From assembly GCA_905182985.1 (NCBI GenBank), contig CAJJDN010000064.1, positions 189,895 to 253,894 on the forward strand: a stretch of 64,000 nt of DNA, given 5' to 3'. Positions 1 to 13,500 of this stretch are shown here, piece by piece. Within the stretch, counting starts at the first letter, position 1, and each line of letters opens with the position of its first letter. The position numbers and the translations under genes are program-made. The notes beneath the pieces were generated by a model, which worked only from the letters and a program-made list of their open reading frames with translations, ran no database searches and was not told where the DNA came from. The DNA comes from Paramecium sonneborni (Eukaryota; Ciliophora; Oligohymenophorea; Peniculida; Parameciidae).

Positions 1-1372
1 ATCTAATTCAAATCTTGCTTTGTCAATTCATAATATTTTTTAAGATTATGATACATAGCTTTCTTATTTCCTAAGTGGTAATTCTTATCAATATGATTGT
101 GAATCTAATCTATTTGAATATATCATACCTTAATATTCGAATCAACTTTCAGAATACTTAAATTCTTCTAATTTACAAACTTCATATATGCTTTTTAATT
201 TCTATCAATTGTTTTATATTCACTATCGTCTCTCATCAATCTTAAAAATGGATCAATAACCTATTTCTTCTTGATTAAATTAAATTATTGTTAATTCAAG
301 ATTTTCTTTTTCTATTGTTAAACACAATTATTTGAATATTTTTATTAATTTATAAATTCTTAAACTTTTATTTAAGTCCAAATGAAATTGCTATCTTCAT
401 TTGATAACTCATTGAATTTCAATTGAGTCAACCACCATCGTTACTTTACGATTTCTTTTAAAAGGAAAGAATTATTTCCTCCTCCGATCTTTAATTTCAA
501 TTCAATTAAACAATCTTATGGTTAAGTGTAAAATCCACTTTAACAAGATACTAAAAATAAAAAATGTTAATAATTCTGTAATTTAGTTTAAAATAACTAT
601 TCCCTTGACAATTAAGAATACTCAGTTAAAGAAAACTTAAAATTGTTACTTTAAATTTAAGTTGAATTACTTTGAGGAACAATGATCTTTTAAGGAACTG
701 GACTAGCATTAGTTTAATTAACAGATTTTCTTTTTTTAGTGTTTTGTTAAATTCTAAACTTAAGTCTCTTATCTAGTTCTTCTGTAAAAGACTAAGATTT
801 ATCCCTTTCTTTATCCTAAGAAAATGCCTTTTATCTTATTGTTTTTTGAGATATCAAGGCATTATGTTCTATTAATTTTGGAAATGGTGTAACTGCAGAA
901 ATTCTAAGTTACATACCTTATAATAAACTGGTGAGAATCGATTTTGTATTGCTTATATCTGATTAATTATAGAATCCCTTAAAAACTTTATTTTTGTTGT
1001 CTTCCATAGGATCACAATTGCTTGTTTAAATTTTCCTTTTATCCAAAAATTAGTGTGCATTGTTTGAAAATACAACACTATAAGTACCTGATGCCTAAGG
1101 TTCTTATGATAAGTGTCTTTGTATACTACAAGCTTTTATAAGATTTTGATAATAATACCTTATTAAATTTTATAAACAGGTTTACGAGTTATACTAGGTC
1201 TTCTAAATGTAAATTTAGTATTTGATTTACTATCCAATCTACGCTCTTTTAATAGTTCTGAAAATTTAATGCTGTTTTTCTTATTCAGTTAATTTATTTT
1301 CTATTAAAAAGAGATTCCATTTGCAGTTTTTTTCTGTTGAGGAGTTCTTATAAGGAGTTCTTCTCTCTGCAT
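1..1372 (-). CDS. Tubulin tyrosine ligase-like protein (TTLL3/8-type), 5' part
   Basis: The gene starts at 1372 and runs off the left edge, so the C-terminal ATP-grasp part is missing. TTLL enzymes ligate glycine, glutamate or tyrosine to tubulin tails in cilia. The visible part carries the hallmarks of the family's N-terminal half: a GGGNNS motif followed by QRWW, then FIWTQ, then HIDKNYHLGNKKAMYHNL, which matches the TTLL motif that precedes the catalytic core. The first 70 residues are basic and low in complexity. Three introns are needed: 1133-1158 (26 nt, ending AAG), one of 23 nt ending CAG just before VTPFPKL, and one of 24 nt ending TAG before the HNHID motif. The choice between glycylase and glutamylase is inference from the GNN/RWW and IWTQ pattern. 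The family call is firm; substrate is not. Confidence 0.8.
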
Positions 1373-1538
1373 TTTTATTTTGTATTACTTTTTATTAGTT
1401 TTAATTTTTATTATTATCGAATTAATCAATTAATCAGTTTAATGATATTGCAATAAAAATAATATAATTAATTTATAATAGATCATAAATTAATAATGGT
1501 CTAAGTTATTAATCAATGTTAGTATATTAAATAAATAA

Positions 1539-3005
1539 ATGTAAAATTCATAAAAATAATAAGAATCTCATGATTGCAATGATTGTTGGTCTGCTCTTTT
1601 ATGTGGTTTAGTGGAAATATTAATTAAAACAAACCATTAAAATTAGATAAAATTACTATTACCACTAACTAATTAATTTGCTCCAATTAGAATTCACAAG
1701 ACTTAAGAATTGTTAAATCAAATGATTCGAAATCCAAATTTAGCTCTTTTTTACACATTAGTAAATTAAGAAGAATCATCATAAATAATGAAGATGCATA
1801 TATTTGCTTAACATAAAATAATAGCTCCTTAAATATGCAATAAAGACATTCTCTAGAAATTAGGTTAGACTTTCAAAGTGGATATTATATTTTTGACATA
1901 CAATACTTCAATTTCACTTTCGAACAGTGAGAATCTTCCATTAGTGTTAAAAATAGTATAATTTTAAAGCCATTATACAGTAGAAGTTTAAGAAAAGTAA
2001 AGGAGTCGATCTAATTCATTATAACATGATTTTATTTTAGAAATGAAGTAAGAATGTAATGGTTGTTTGAGATCTTTTGATTAAGTTGAATTAAATAAAT
2101 CAATAGCATGTAATCACACATATTGTAAATAATGTTTGAAGTTGTATTTTAAATTGGGACAGTATTTCATTTGTCGAGATTTCTATTGTAAATTAGAACT
2201 TAGTAAAGAGGATTTCCCATTTCTTTAATTATCACCTCTTATAGATCTATCAACTTAAGTTAATAAATGTCTCTAATGTAAATAATAATAAGGTAAACTG
2301 TATACAAATAAATGTGGACATACACATTGTGAAAAATGCATTTAGGATTCTTTAAATAAATCCAAATATTTTTAAACTCACTTTTGTTTAGAACCTTCAT
2401 GCACAGAAATCATGAATAATGAATTAATGAAGAGCAACAATAAAGAGATTGATGTAAATTAATTGTTGGAAAGGAGTAATTCAATCAAATAGAAAGCATC
2501 CGATTTTTGTGATTTTTGTAATTAAATATAAGAATAAGGAGTAAAGAGTAAGTGTGGACATTATTATTGTAAATCTTGTCTATAATCTAGATATCAGTCT
2601 ATAAAAACATATGGATTAAATAAACTCGTTGAATGTCCTAAATGCAATTTAAAATTCAACATAGACACAACCTTGGAGGAATATTATCTATAGTTATAAT
2701 AGTTATCAACTCCTAGATTAAATAAGATGAGATCAATATCTTAGTAATAACCGGAAGTTTAGGTATCTCCATCTTTAGGGTAGATATTATATCCATAAAA
2801 AGAAAGTAGTAATAGACTGAAGACTAATGAAGATGATTTATAGAATTCATAATTAAAGAGAAAAAATAGTATTGATTTGAGGAATATATATAATGGAGGA
2901 TCAACTCCTAGAAGAATAATTCCTTAGATATCAACTAATAGTAGAGGTAATTACCCATAGAGTTAACAATCGTTATAATTCTAAAGAAGTCCATAATTCT
3001 TTTGA
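1539..3005 (+). CDS. Protein with three RING-type Cys/His fingers
   Basis: A single open frame of 488 codons without an intron, ending in TGA. Residues 1-165 are not recognised. From about residue 170 there are three successive Cys/His clusters: CNGC...CNHTYCKQC, CLQC...CGHTHCEKC and CDFC...CGHYYCKSC...CPKC. Each has the C-x2-C ... C-x-H-x2-C-x2-C spacing of RING or RING-like zinc fingers, which usually act in ubiquitin transfer. A triple arrangement recalls RBR ligases, but I cannot align a catalytic cysteine, so RBR membership is open. The C-terminal 120 residues are Ser/Asn/Gln-rich. ATGs at 1722 and 2043 are in frame. I chose 1539 because the frame stays open and protein-like from there. 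Confidence 0.7.
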
Positions 3006-3503
3006 ATATATAATATAATTAATAATAAAATGATTTTTAGTCATATTTAAGTTTGTAATAATTTAAATCTAAAATGAGTAATAAGTGAATGTGAATAAGG
3101 ATAAAAATAAATAAAATGAATAATTAATTAATAATTTATAATTCATAAATTTATTTGAATTAATATTGGATCAAACTAATTTTTCTTTATAATTGAATTT
3201 ATCTTGTCTTCTAAAAACAATTTAATTATTTAATTAGAAGGACAATTACATCCTTTGAGTATATTACTAAATCTTAATTAAGTATTGAAGTTCAAATTTT
3301 TGGATTTTAATTCATGAAATATTTGGATGATTGCTCTAGTTTATACTAAATCCAAAATTTAGGGATTTTTGTATAAATAGATAAATATAAGAAATCAAGT
3401 TTAAGGATTTTCTTAAATTAAAATTATTTCTAAAATAATTAAAATCTGTTAAATTGACTATAAGCATTTGACAATCCGTATTAAGTTAGGTATATTTAAG
3501 AAA
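3006..3503. other. Non-coding AT-rich spacer
   Basis: No frame on either strand stays open or looks protein-like, and TGA is frequent. It separates the RING-type gene from the decayed CoA-transferase. Its last 43 bases belong to the duplicated block that starts at 3461. Confidence 0.5.
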
Positions 3504-4108
3504 ATGAGGAATCATAATATCTAGTTTTCTTTATGCAAGACACTATACTTTCATTATATGAGTAAATAATATGTAAAGATCATAATTGATCTTTCAATAG
3601 TGGAATAAATTCCATCTGGTTCAACTCTATTAGTATAAGGTTTTGGTCTTTGTGATATTCCTGAGAATAGTATAAATGCCTTAAAGAACGCAAGAACAAA
3701 AAATTTGACAATGGTTAGCAATAATTGTGGTACGAATGATGAAGGTATTGGTATATTATTGAATAATGGATAATTAAGGAGAGTTAAAGCATCATATGCT
3801 GAAAAAAATCATAATCTTGCTAAGTAAGTAAATAATATTATACTAGGAAATACTTTGATGGTGAATTAGAACTTGAGTTAATCCCTTAAGGTATGGATTG
3901 ATAATAAATAAATTGTAATAAATTATAGCAAAATTCTATTTTGATTAAATTTGATTATATTATCAAAGCGAAAAATTTTTTTTTTCTAAAATGATTGAAA
4001 AAGAGATCTTATCAAGATTTGAGAAATCGAATAACAAAAAGAACTGCCCATGAATTCAAAGTATATGAATTTAGGAATTGGAATACCTACACTTATACCA
4101 ACATTTTT
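3461..4108. repeat. Copy 1 of a 648-bp exact duplication beside an N gap
   Basis: These 648 bases recur without a visible difference at 4358-5005, shifted by 897. Copy 1 ends exactly at the first N and copy 2 starts exactly after the last N. That geometry is expected when two overlapping contigs are scaffolded without being merged. It therefore most likely represents one genomic segment. Confidence 0.85.
3504..4108 (+). pseudogene. Duplicate 5' half of the CoA-transferase relic, cut by the gap
   Basis: Identical to 4401-5005. It starts at an ATG and reads through the N-terminal CoA-transferase domain, with a 23-nt GTA...TAG intron at 3824-3846, then breaks into Ns at 4109. See the entry at 4401-5575 for the domain content. 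Treat this copy as an assembly duplicate and not as a second gene. Confidence 0.7.
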
Positions 4109-4357
4109 NNNNNNNNNNNNNNNNNNNNNNNNNNNNNNNNNNNNNNNNNNNNNNNNNNNNNNNNNNNNNNNNNNNNNNNNNNNNNNNNNNNNNNNNNNNN
4201 NNNNNNNNNNNNNNNNNNNNNNNNNNNNNNNNNNNNNNNNNNNNNNNNNNNNNNNNNNNNNNNNNNNNNNNNNNNNNNNNNNNNNNNNNNNNNNNNNNNN
4301 NNNNNNNNNNNNNNNNNNNNNNNNNNNNNNNNNNNNNNNNNNNNNNNNNNNNNNNNN
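4109..4357. other. Assembly gap of 249 Ns
   Basis: A run of N between two identical 648-bp flanks. Apparent short ORFs that overlap it consist mainly of unknown residues and have no meaning. Confidence 0.99.
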
Positions 4358-5005
4358 TAAGCATTTGACAATCCGTATTAAGTTAGGTATATTTAAGAAA
4401 ATGAGGAATCATAATATCTAGTTTTCTTTATGCAAGACACTATACTTTCATTATATGAGTAAATAATATGTAAAGATCATAATTGATCTTTCAATAGTGG
4501 AATAAATTCCATCTGGTTCAACTCTATTAGTATAAGGTTTTGGTCTTTGTGATATTCCTGAGAATAGTATAAATGCCTTAAAGAACGCAAGAACAAAAAA
4601 TTTGACAATGGTTAGCAATAATTGTGGTACGAATGATGAAGGTATTGGTATATTATTGAATAATGGATAATTAAGGAGAGTTAAAGCATCATATGCTGAA
4701 AAAAATCATAATCTTGCTAAGTAAGTAAATAATATTATACTAGGAAATACTTTGATGGTGAATTAGAACTTGAGTTAATCCCTTAAGGTATGGATTGATA
4801 ATAAATAAATTGTAATAAATTATAGCAAAATTCTATTTTGATTAAATTTGATTATATTATCAAAGCGAAAAATTTTTTTTTTCTAAAATGATTGAAAAAG
4901 AGATCTTATCAAGATTTGAGAAATCGAATAACAAAAAGAACTGCCCATGAATTCAAAGTATATGAATTTAGGAATTGGAATACCTACACTTATACCAACA
5001 TTTTT
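4358..5005. repeat. Copy 2 of the 648-bp exact duplication
   Basis: Matches 3461-4108. Only this copy is continuous with the downstream part of the CoA-transferase relic, so it is the one to keep when collapsing the overlap. Confidence 0.85.
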
Positions 5006-5575
5006 AGATCTAAATATTACAATATATTTTCATACCGAAATAGTTGTTGTTGGTCTAGTTAATTATCCTATAAAAGGATAAGAATTAGGAGATTTAGTTA
5101 ATGCAGGAAAAGAATCTATTACTCTTAATTTATGTTCATCAAAATTCCTAGTAGTGGATTATTTGGAATGGTAGGAGGAGGCCATCCTGATTTAACTGTA
5201 TTAGGAGATATATAAATAAATAAATAAGGTGATATTGCTAATTGGGTTATACAAGGAAGAATGGTTAAAGGAATGGGAAGTACTATGGATTTAATTGATT
5301 CGGGTTCTAAAGTTCTTGTTGTTATGGAACACATTGCAAAAGGAGAAAAAAATTATTGAATGACATCACTCTCCCTATTACAGGACTTAAAAGAGTTGAT
5401 TAATTTATCACTGGTAATTATTTATATATTATTCTTTAGACAAAGCTGTTTTATTAAAAGAAATGAACAATTAATTTTGACTGAAATAGCAGCTGATACT
5501 AATTTAGAATGGGTAAGAGCTAACACTGGATTTCAATTCACTATTGCAGATAATTTAAAAATAGTTGAAATATGA
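4401..5575 (+). pseudogene. Decayed succinyl-CoA:3-ketoacid CoA-transferase (SCOT/OXCT)
   Basis: SCOT activates acetoacetate in mitochondria with succinyl-CoA. The first part reads like the N-terminal domain (VQGFGLCDIPENSINALKNA, TMVSNNCGTNDEG, KYFDGELELELIPQG) with a 23-nt intron. The text then jumps to the C-terminal domain ([69 protein letters not shown]). More than 100 family residues between the two domains are missing, and about 100 bp of AT-rich sequence stands in their place. At least four frame changes follow, near 4955, 5130, 5355 (in an A run) and 5470. The region of the catalytic ENG motif reads TEIVVVG: the Glu remains, but Asn and Gly are lost. A 26-nt intron remnant lies near 5417. 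Multiple lesions favour a true pseudogene over sequencing error. Confidence 0.75.
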
Positions 5576-5697
5576 AATTATATATAAATTTGAAATATGA
5601 ATTATATATAACTCAATCATCATCAAAATTATGTTTCAATCTTATGTCTCTTTTTTATAACTCTTATTCCAAATTTATTAAAAAATTATCTAATTAA

Positions 5698-7341
5698 TCA
5701 ATTACTTCCTTATTCTCTTTTATGTATTCCACCTTACTACAAATTAACTTCTAAAATAATGATAAAGTTTTCTATATGTTTTCTTAAAATATTAAATATT
5801 TATTTACATTTATAAATCTCATCTAAAGCTTGCTATAATTCATTTATCTTAGTCTTGCTCCAATTTTCTATTTCATTTAGCTATTTCTTATATAATTCAG
5901 CTTCCTTTTTATAATTCATCGATTAACTTTCTTTACCTTATATTTTATTATTCATCTAACCACAATTTTATATGATATTGTTTAATTCAATATTACTATT
6001 TTTTGCTTCTCTTATTTATTCTTATAAAATTTTATTTGTCTCAAATAAAATCTCTTTCTCTTTCTCTTACTAAAGTAATTCCTTTTACAATCTTTATATT
6101 AAATAATCCTAATTTTTCTTATAAATCCATGATTCATCAATTTAACTCTAAAAATCACCTAATATCTAAATAAAACTTTGCTTTTCTATACTATTTGTTA
6201 TTTATTTTTTGTCAAGTTGAAGAATCATTTTTTTTAAGTTCTGTATCTCTAATTGCTATTTCCTTTCTTTTTATTCTAATTATTATATGATGTTTTTTTA
6301 TTTTATAATATTTTCTTCCTCATTTTATAGTTTTTATTTTAACTTATAATTCTCTTCTTCAATCTTTATGAAATATAGCTTTTTCGCTTCAAATTCATTT
6401 AATTTTTCTTCAATTTCTTTTTTCTCTGTCTTCAATTCATCTAATTCTTAAACTTTCTGAGTAATTTAATTATTTGTATCCTCAATTTTTCTTTATTATG
6501 AAATAAATTTTTCTTATTATTATTAATGCAACTCCTCAATAAATTTTTAAGTTTTATTCTATGTTTCTTAATACTCTGATTCAGTTAAACCTATTTAAAT
6601 TGATAAATTTTGAATTTCTAGTTACATTTATTTTAATTATTATTAAAGATTATCTTTTTCTTCTTTAAGTGTACCATTTTAATAAATTAAAATCTTTATA
6701 TAAATATAATTATACCTATATTTCTTCTTTTTATTGTTTATAATTGTTTTCCATTAATTAAAATTACTCTTTTATTTATTATGTAATAGATTGTTCTAAT
6801 TCTATTCGTTTATTAGTTTCTTCTAACTAAACTTTCATTTATTCAATATTGACTCTATGAATTTCCTCTTACTCTATAATTTTTTAAGATAATGAATGAG
6901 ATTATTATTTGAGCTCTTAGATTTATTTATCTTTCTCTTTTGTATTTTTCTATTCCTACAATTACTGCTCAAGTTAAAGGATGTAAGTTCTCTGTTTATC
7001 TACTTTCTTTTATACTTCTTTTTAAGACAACTCATATTGCAAAATTAACATTTCTGAACGTTTAAAATTACTTTGTATTTAAGCTTCTAATACTTTAAAA
7101 AGAAGTATTACTCCAATTTGTTAGCTCAACTTATTTCATAACCCTCTCTGAATCAATATTCTTAAGTTTTAAATGCAATTGTTCTACTTCTTTTTGTAAT
7201 TATTTCTCAACTAAATTAAGTCTCTATAGATTATCACAGAATTAGAAATACTTTATTTTCCATTTATAGACTTCCTATTAATTTATTTTGTCTTTAAAAT
7301 TCTTCTTCTGATCTGATAATTTCTATTTCATCATCACTCAT
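5698..7341 (-). CDS. Long coiled-coil protein
   Basis: About 522 residues, almost entirely Gln/Glu/Lys-rich heptad-like sequence, so a long coiled coil is predicted. It starts MSDDEIEIIRSEEEF. Three introns are needed to avoid TGA: 28 nt (ending TAG), 25 nt (ending TAG) and 22 nt at 6694-6715, which ends AAAG. Removing all three leaves a length divisible by three and a single open frame to TGA at 5698. No further domain is recognised. Proteins of this type are common in ciliate basal bodies and cortex, but that location is only inferred from composition. Confidence 0.75.
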
Positions 7342-7514
7342 TTCTTTTAATAAATATTAATCATCTTAAAAAAGAATTATGAAGATTAATAAGAATTTAA
7401 TGAATACTAATAAGAAATTAATAATCATTATTAAATAAAGTATTAGAAATGTTTATTCTATTAGAGTTTATTTCATGTAATTCATAATAATTTTGACCAA
7501 AAATATCAAATAAA

Positions 7515-10500
7515 TCATTATTATCTTGGTATATCATAATTACTCATTCCTTCATCTTGTGGTTTGAGTGGTTCATAATACCATTTTTTAATTTTGAAAG
7601 GACGGCTTTTATCATATTTCCATATCTCCAAACTTTCATTAACAGTTGTCATAAGATCTTTCCAAAGTTCTTTAGCTCTTTTTCTAGCTTTTGTACGATT
7701 CTGTAGCAAATATTTACCGACAGGAAATTCACCACAACAATTCCAACAAGTTAAACAATTGTTCATTGTAATTAAACCTGGATATTTGTTATTAATTTTA
7801 TCTCTCAATTTATCAATCATATTTGCTTTACTTTCAAAATTTTCTCCTATAATTTCTAATATTAAGTATGCAATAAAAGGAATATTTGTACACATCAAAA
7901 CAACATACCCTGCCAGGACTTTTTACCTATCGTAATTTTAATCATCTTATAGGCTTGAATAAATAATTGTTGAAATACTAAAAGTCAGAGTGAGTAGAAC
8001 ATTTGAAATCTAATCAATTTTATTAAGCCTTTTATTACTATAAGGCTCTATATATATACTAAACAAGAGGTAGATAAATGTCAAAATTGAAGATACTGCA
8101 CCCTATAAATAATAGATAACATAATACCATAATTATAACATTTTGAGCTTGTATACAGATTATAATACTGATAAATGACCTAATATAAATTCTAACGAAC
8201 TCCCAATAATAAATAATTCTGTCTTTATCATTTGAGTATTCATGATAAAAGTATCCCCATGATTGCATATATGAAATTTAATCAAATTTATTATACCATT
8301 TTCCTACTCTTAATTGCCAAAGGAAGACTAAAGGTAAAAGAAGAAATATAAAGAATCCAGGATATGCAAACCATTATAACCACTCAGAGTGAGTTGATGT
8401 ATCATATAAATAGGATACATTGGCTTAAACATAATTATCGCCACTAATAGTTCTCTTAGCAATTAGATTTAAAAATTCAATTAAAAATGTAGGTTATAAA
8501 AATATAAACATATAAATAGCCATTGTATATAAACTCTTCCATTTTAATCTATTAATTAAAATAAGGAAAAGGATGATAAAAGTATTTACAAAAATACACA
8601 TAATTTATAGAAGTAATGACCAAATTAATCTGGTATAAATTATGTCGGCCTCAAACATATTTTCCTTTGCTAAAATGCAATCTAAGGCATTTCCCATAGA
8701 TTTAGCAGGCATAGTAACAGTATTCATTGCCTATATAGTATCTTAAGGAATTGAAATTTTAAAGCTTTCTAGAATAGAGAGTAATTAAATGAAATTGTTA
8801 AATATTTTCATTAAGATTGCTGCTTGATCTAAAGTAGCTTTAGCAGATAAAAGTTTAAGTCTTCTTAGAATTTTCATAGTAACAACTTTTTCCATTCTAT
8901 CCTCATGTCCTTTTACTGATTAAATGGTGCTATAAATAGTAAAAAAAGAAATAAGGATTATAAGAATAATATTATTTAGATTATCCTATGGACATTCCCC
9001 ACATTCATATTTACCTGAAATAGAATAAGCTTAATCCCAATGTATAGCATAGATATCACATTCTTCACAAAGTGCTCCAATATATCCTTCTTAACAGATA
9101 TCATTCCCAACATCATAACCACCTTTACAGTTAATTTCTTTGTTAAAACATTTTTCAATTTAATCACTTTAGTAATGAGGTCGCCAATGATTATTTTTTG
9201 TTTTAATTCTATTGGATTCAGCATCATCCATAGTTTTAGAGATTAATGGTTTACAAAATTCAGCTTTATTTACTAATGCATATAAACCCCTTTCACATTT
9301 GTTACAAGTTCCCGATTTTCTTGAGTAGGATTCTCCAAATTCACATTCAACTGATCTAATTCTAACTTTTAATGTGTATCTAGTATCAAAACCCATACAT
9401 TGAAATGGATATTCATCATGATATATGGGTATATTAACATGACTGCTATTGAAAACTGCATCAAGAGTGATAAAAGTGTAAGGATCAAAATTAACAATTT
9501 GATTTGAATAGTTAAATCCTTATACTTCATTAATTTAAAATTCTCTTCTTGTTTCACTTGGGAAAGTTTATGTTTCATTGTCTTTCGTTGTTAAAACATC
9601 TGAAGTTAGATCACATTTCTAACCATGTTAATAACTCATAATTTTATTTTATTTGTCAAGAAATACTATTACAATTGATTAATTTTCAAAGTTTCTCATT
9701 TATTAACCACTTTTAATAACAATTGGATAATGTAACCATCCAGTATATGAATTAATTTAACCTTATTTTTATAAATCTTTATTCACTTTTACACCTAATT
9801 AAGTAGGATATTCAGAAACATCATCTCCATATTTTTTTGCCTTATTGCCAACAAAAGTATTACTTGTAAGATGATAATTATTAATTCCACTTTCAACAAC
9901 AGCAATAGCACCTCCTATACTTGCATTATTTCCATGAAATGTATTGTCTGCAATATTTATTCTATGTTATATTGTACCTCCTTCTTTTGGATAAGATTCA
10001 AAATATACACATCCTCCTCTTCCAGTAACTATTGAATTAGAACATGAACATAAAGTTAAGTTAGTATTTAATCCATAAATTGATATACCTCCACCATGTA
10101 CTGCCTTTACATCTTATATATTTAATTGATCCAATATTATATGTGATAAATATGGAGGATTAGGAATTGCATAACTAAAATTATACTTAGTTTAATTATT
10201 TATTTCCTCTTCTAATAATCTTTTTTATTGCAAAGGAATATTAGTAAATTCATGTATTTTTTTGGCTGTTAAATTAGATTATAATGGTGTATCAATCAAT
10301 TAATCAATCTCAACTTACTCTCTAAAGTATTATTCACTTGAAATAGCAAAACATCCATAATAAGCTGATTCTGAGTTTGAACATCTACATGAACTCATTT
10401 CAACTAATGAATTTTATCCAAAATTTGAAACCCTCATTATTTGAACCAAACCTCCATGACATTCTTTGCAGTTTACTCTATTGATAGCTACATTTTTCAA

Positions 10501-13500
10501 TATTAAACGAGTACTCTCCTAAATATAATCAAATAACATTAATGCTGGATTAATTTTCAATTCTTAGTATTCTACTCTTATTTAAAGAACTATACACAAT
10601 CCATTTTTAGTAATAGAAGAACAATTTAAATTATCTGTTGAAATTGATGAAATATTTCTTAACTAAACTGAATCAATTAATATTGGATTCTCTAATGGTT
10701 CTAATATTTCTATATAAGGTCTGTATGATAATACACTATGTTAAGATTCTAATGTATTCATTCTAATTAATGTTGCTTACCATATTGATATAAATCCATA
10801 ATAAAATAGACCTTCTGAATAAGTATTCTAAATATCTATCTATCCATTATCTTATTCAATAGCAGCTATTCTCTTAAGGAATAAGAATTTTTCTATTTAC
10901 TAAAAAGATCCTAATTACATTAAATAGTCCAAAGAATTTGATTAATTACCTTAAATCTTAACTGATTCAAGTGTCATTTTCTAAATTTTAATAGTTTTTG
11001 AATAAAATAGAGTTTTTATAGCTAGACCACTAAGAGCATAACAATTTGAAATTATTGAATCTTGAATTCTGAAATTTTATTATTTATCGTAACTTATTAA
11101 AAAGATTCCACCTCCTTCTCCTCTAGTAAAACAATCTTTTAATTCAGTATTTAATATTTTCATATCTAATTATGATGCCATTGAATCAACATATAAACAT
11201 CCTCCTCTTGATGATACTGCTCCATTTAAAGGAGTATAAGCATATTTCATTGAAATATTTTAAAGAGTTATCTTACCTTCTTTTAAAGCTCTTATAAATA
11301 AAACTCCACCTAATTTAGCAGTTGAATTTGAGAAAATGCAATTGCTCATCTCTAGATTGAATGCAGATATATAAAGATGTCCACCTTCTGTTATTTCATT
11401 GATTTAAGGGATTGAAGTTTTGGTTTAAACATCAAAGTTACTATTTATCATAGATATATTTGAAATGATTTAAGTTCCTACTTCTAAATAAAGAACTGCT
11501 CCAAAACCTTCAACAGAATTTGATCTCCATATACAATCCTATAAAAACAAAGTTCCAACTACACTTCTCATTAAAAAAGTTGGATTGCTAGGTCTTAATG
11601 ATCCATCTATCTCCATTTTATGATGATTATTTTAAAAATACATATGATTAATTTATACAGTTTACATTTAAGTAGAATCTATCAATATTGCAGACGAAGG
11701 AACTGCTAAAACTGTTGTAATAATTTGACATTATATTACTTAAACTCCACTAATAATTATTTTTTCATAGTAATCAGCAGTTGATGTATTATAAATTAAA
11801 TTACTCCATGATGATATACCAACAAATGAATTATCTCTTCCAATTAAATTAAGTAATTAGATATTCAACAATTCTACATCTTTGTAAGGGTTATTTATAA
11901 ATAAGCAATAATTATTTCTTATACTTAATCCTTCCTTTTAATAACAATTAAGATTAATAAATTTAGTGTTCCATACTTATTCTACATAAAATATTGCTAA
12001 ATCTGGATTCTCAATACTATCAAAATCTGAGACTACTAAAGTATTACTTTTTTCTACTCTTATTGAAGCACTTGTAGCTGCTTCCCAAATTGTTTCATCA
12101 AATCCTATTGTATTTATTTATTTAATAATTAATCCTTTCATTGTAATGTTAATAGGTATGTCATATTTATTTTATATTTCTGTTATTAATATTAAACATG
12201 ATGGAGTTAAACAAATAACTTAATCAAATTCAAGATTAATAAATTACAACTTCAATCCTGAAAATTCAGCATCACCAACTCTTATTGTATTTAATTCATA
12301 TTGTGTTTATATCAATCTACCTTTATATGTGAATTTAGTATTCTTCATATAAACATCACTTAATTCAATTGTTGTTATTTTGAATAATGAAGTATAATTA
12401 ACTTTTGAATCATAAATCTAAAAATCATTCACTTTTATTTATTACATGGTAGTGAAATCAGCTATTCCTCTTGAATTATTGTATTCAACATTTCTCATTA
12501 GTAAAGAATTAATTATTACCATACCCATTGGTCTATCAACAATTTTTGTACTTAAAAAGGCTCCATCATTTACAAAGTAACAATCATAAAATTATGTTTA
12601 AGTTATTAATAATTTACTATTCCATTCAGGAGCGGTTAAAAAATTAACTGATTAAAGCTCAAAAATTGCTTAGCTTTCAACAGCAATATCGTAAAATTTA
12701 ACATTTTCTAATTTAATATTCATATAAGGTAAAATGATATCAGAATCATAAGTTAAACCAAAAGGTTTGGCTTAGAATGTAATGTCTGAACTAAGCAAAT
12801 AATTTTAAGATTAAATAACAACATCTTTTAAATAGATTTCATAAGTGTTAAGAAGTGAAGTAAAGAATGGTTTTTACTTCTTATGTTTAACAGCTTCTGA
12901 ACTATAAGGTGTTGTATATGAATTTTTATCTTCATAATGACTTTAAGCATGAAGGTTCCCAATTTTAACATTTTAAAGTGAGAATTTAGATCCAGTATTA
13001 TTTTGGAATATCAGGCCGAAAGGAATTTCATATTTTGGAATATGTTAAGATATTGGTTAATTTTCTAAACCATAAGCTGGATATAATTCAAATCCATTAA
13101 TAGAGACAGAAGTAAAATAAGCAAAGTAAATATTCCTTTAAATAAACCACTGAATCCTTTCATTAGGATTAATTGAATTAGTTTTAATTTTTAATTCTAA
13201 TTCATTAATAGAAAAGACATTCTTTCTAATATTGGTTGTAAAATAAGTATCTTTTTAGAAGAAACATTTTGAATTATCTCCAGATTAATATTAGAAATTA
13301 AGAATGATAGTAATTTTGCTGACTGCTTTTTTATTCCATTCTTAAAATTTTTCTGATATCGTAGAAGCTAATTTATCTTCCAAAATGAGGAAGGTAGTTT
13401 TGGATGTAATATCACTGAATTATGAATTGATTTTCCATTCTGTATTAGAATTTGGTTAATTTTATTAACAATCTGCATTAATAGTGATTTCATCATATCT

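Noticed and set aside
1601..1930. Plus-strand frame starting MWFSGNINQNK
   Set aside because: It is open and fairly protein-like, but it ends early, whereas the frame from 1539 continues in phase into the RING-type fingers.
3824..3846. IES (retained germline element) in place of an intron
   Set aside because: It has the GTA...TAG form and restores the CoA-transferase frame exactly as an intron would; no flanking TA repeat signature seen.
3995..4421. Several short ORFs across the N gap
   Set aside because: They consist mostly of unknown residues; only edges are real sequence.
7594..7935. Plus-strand ORF opposite the giant surface gene
   Set aside because: Shadow of the minus-strand coding sequence, which is confirmed by exact codon totals.
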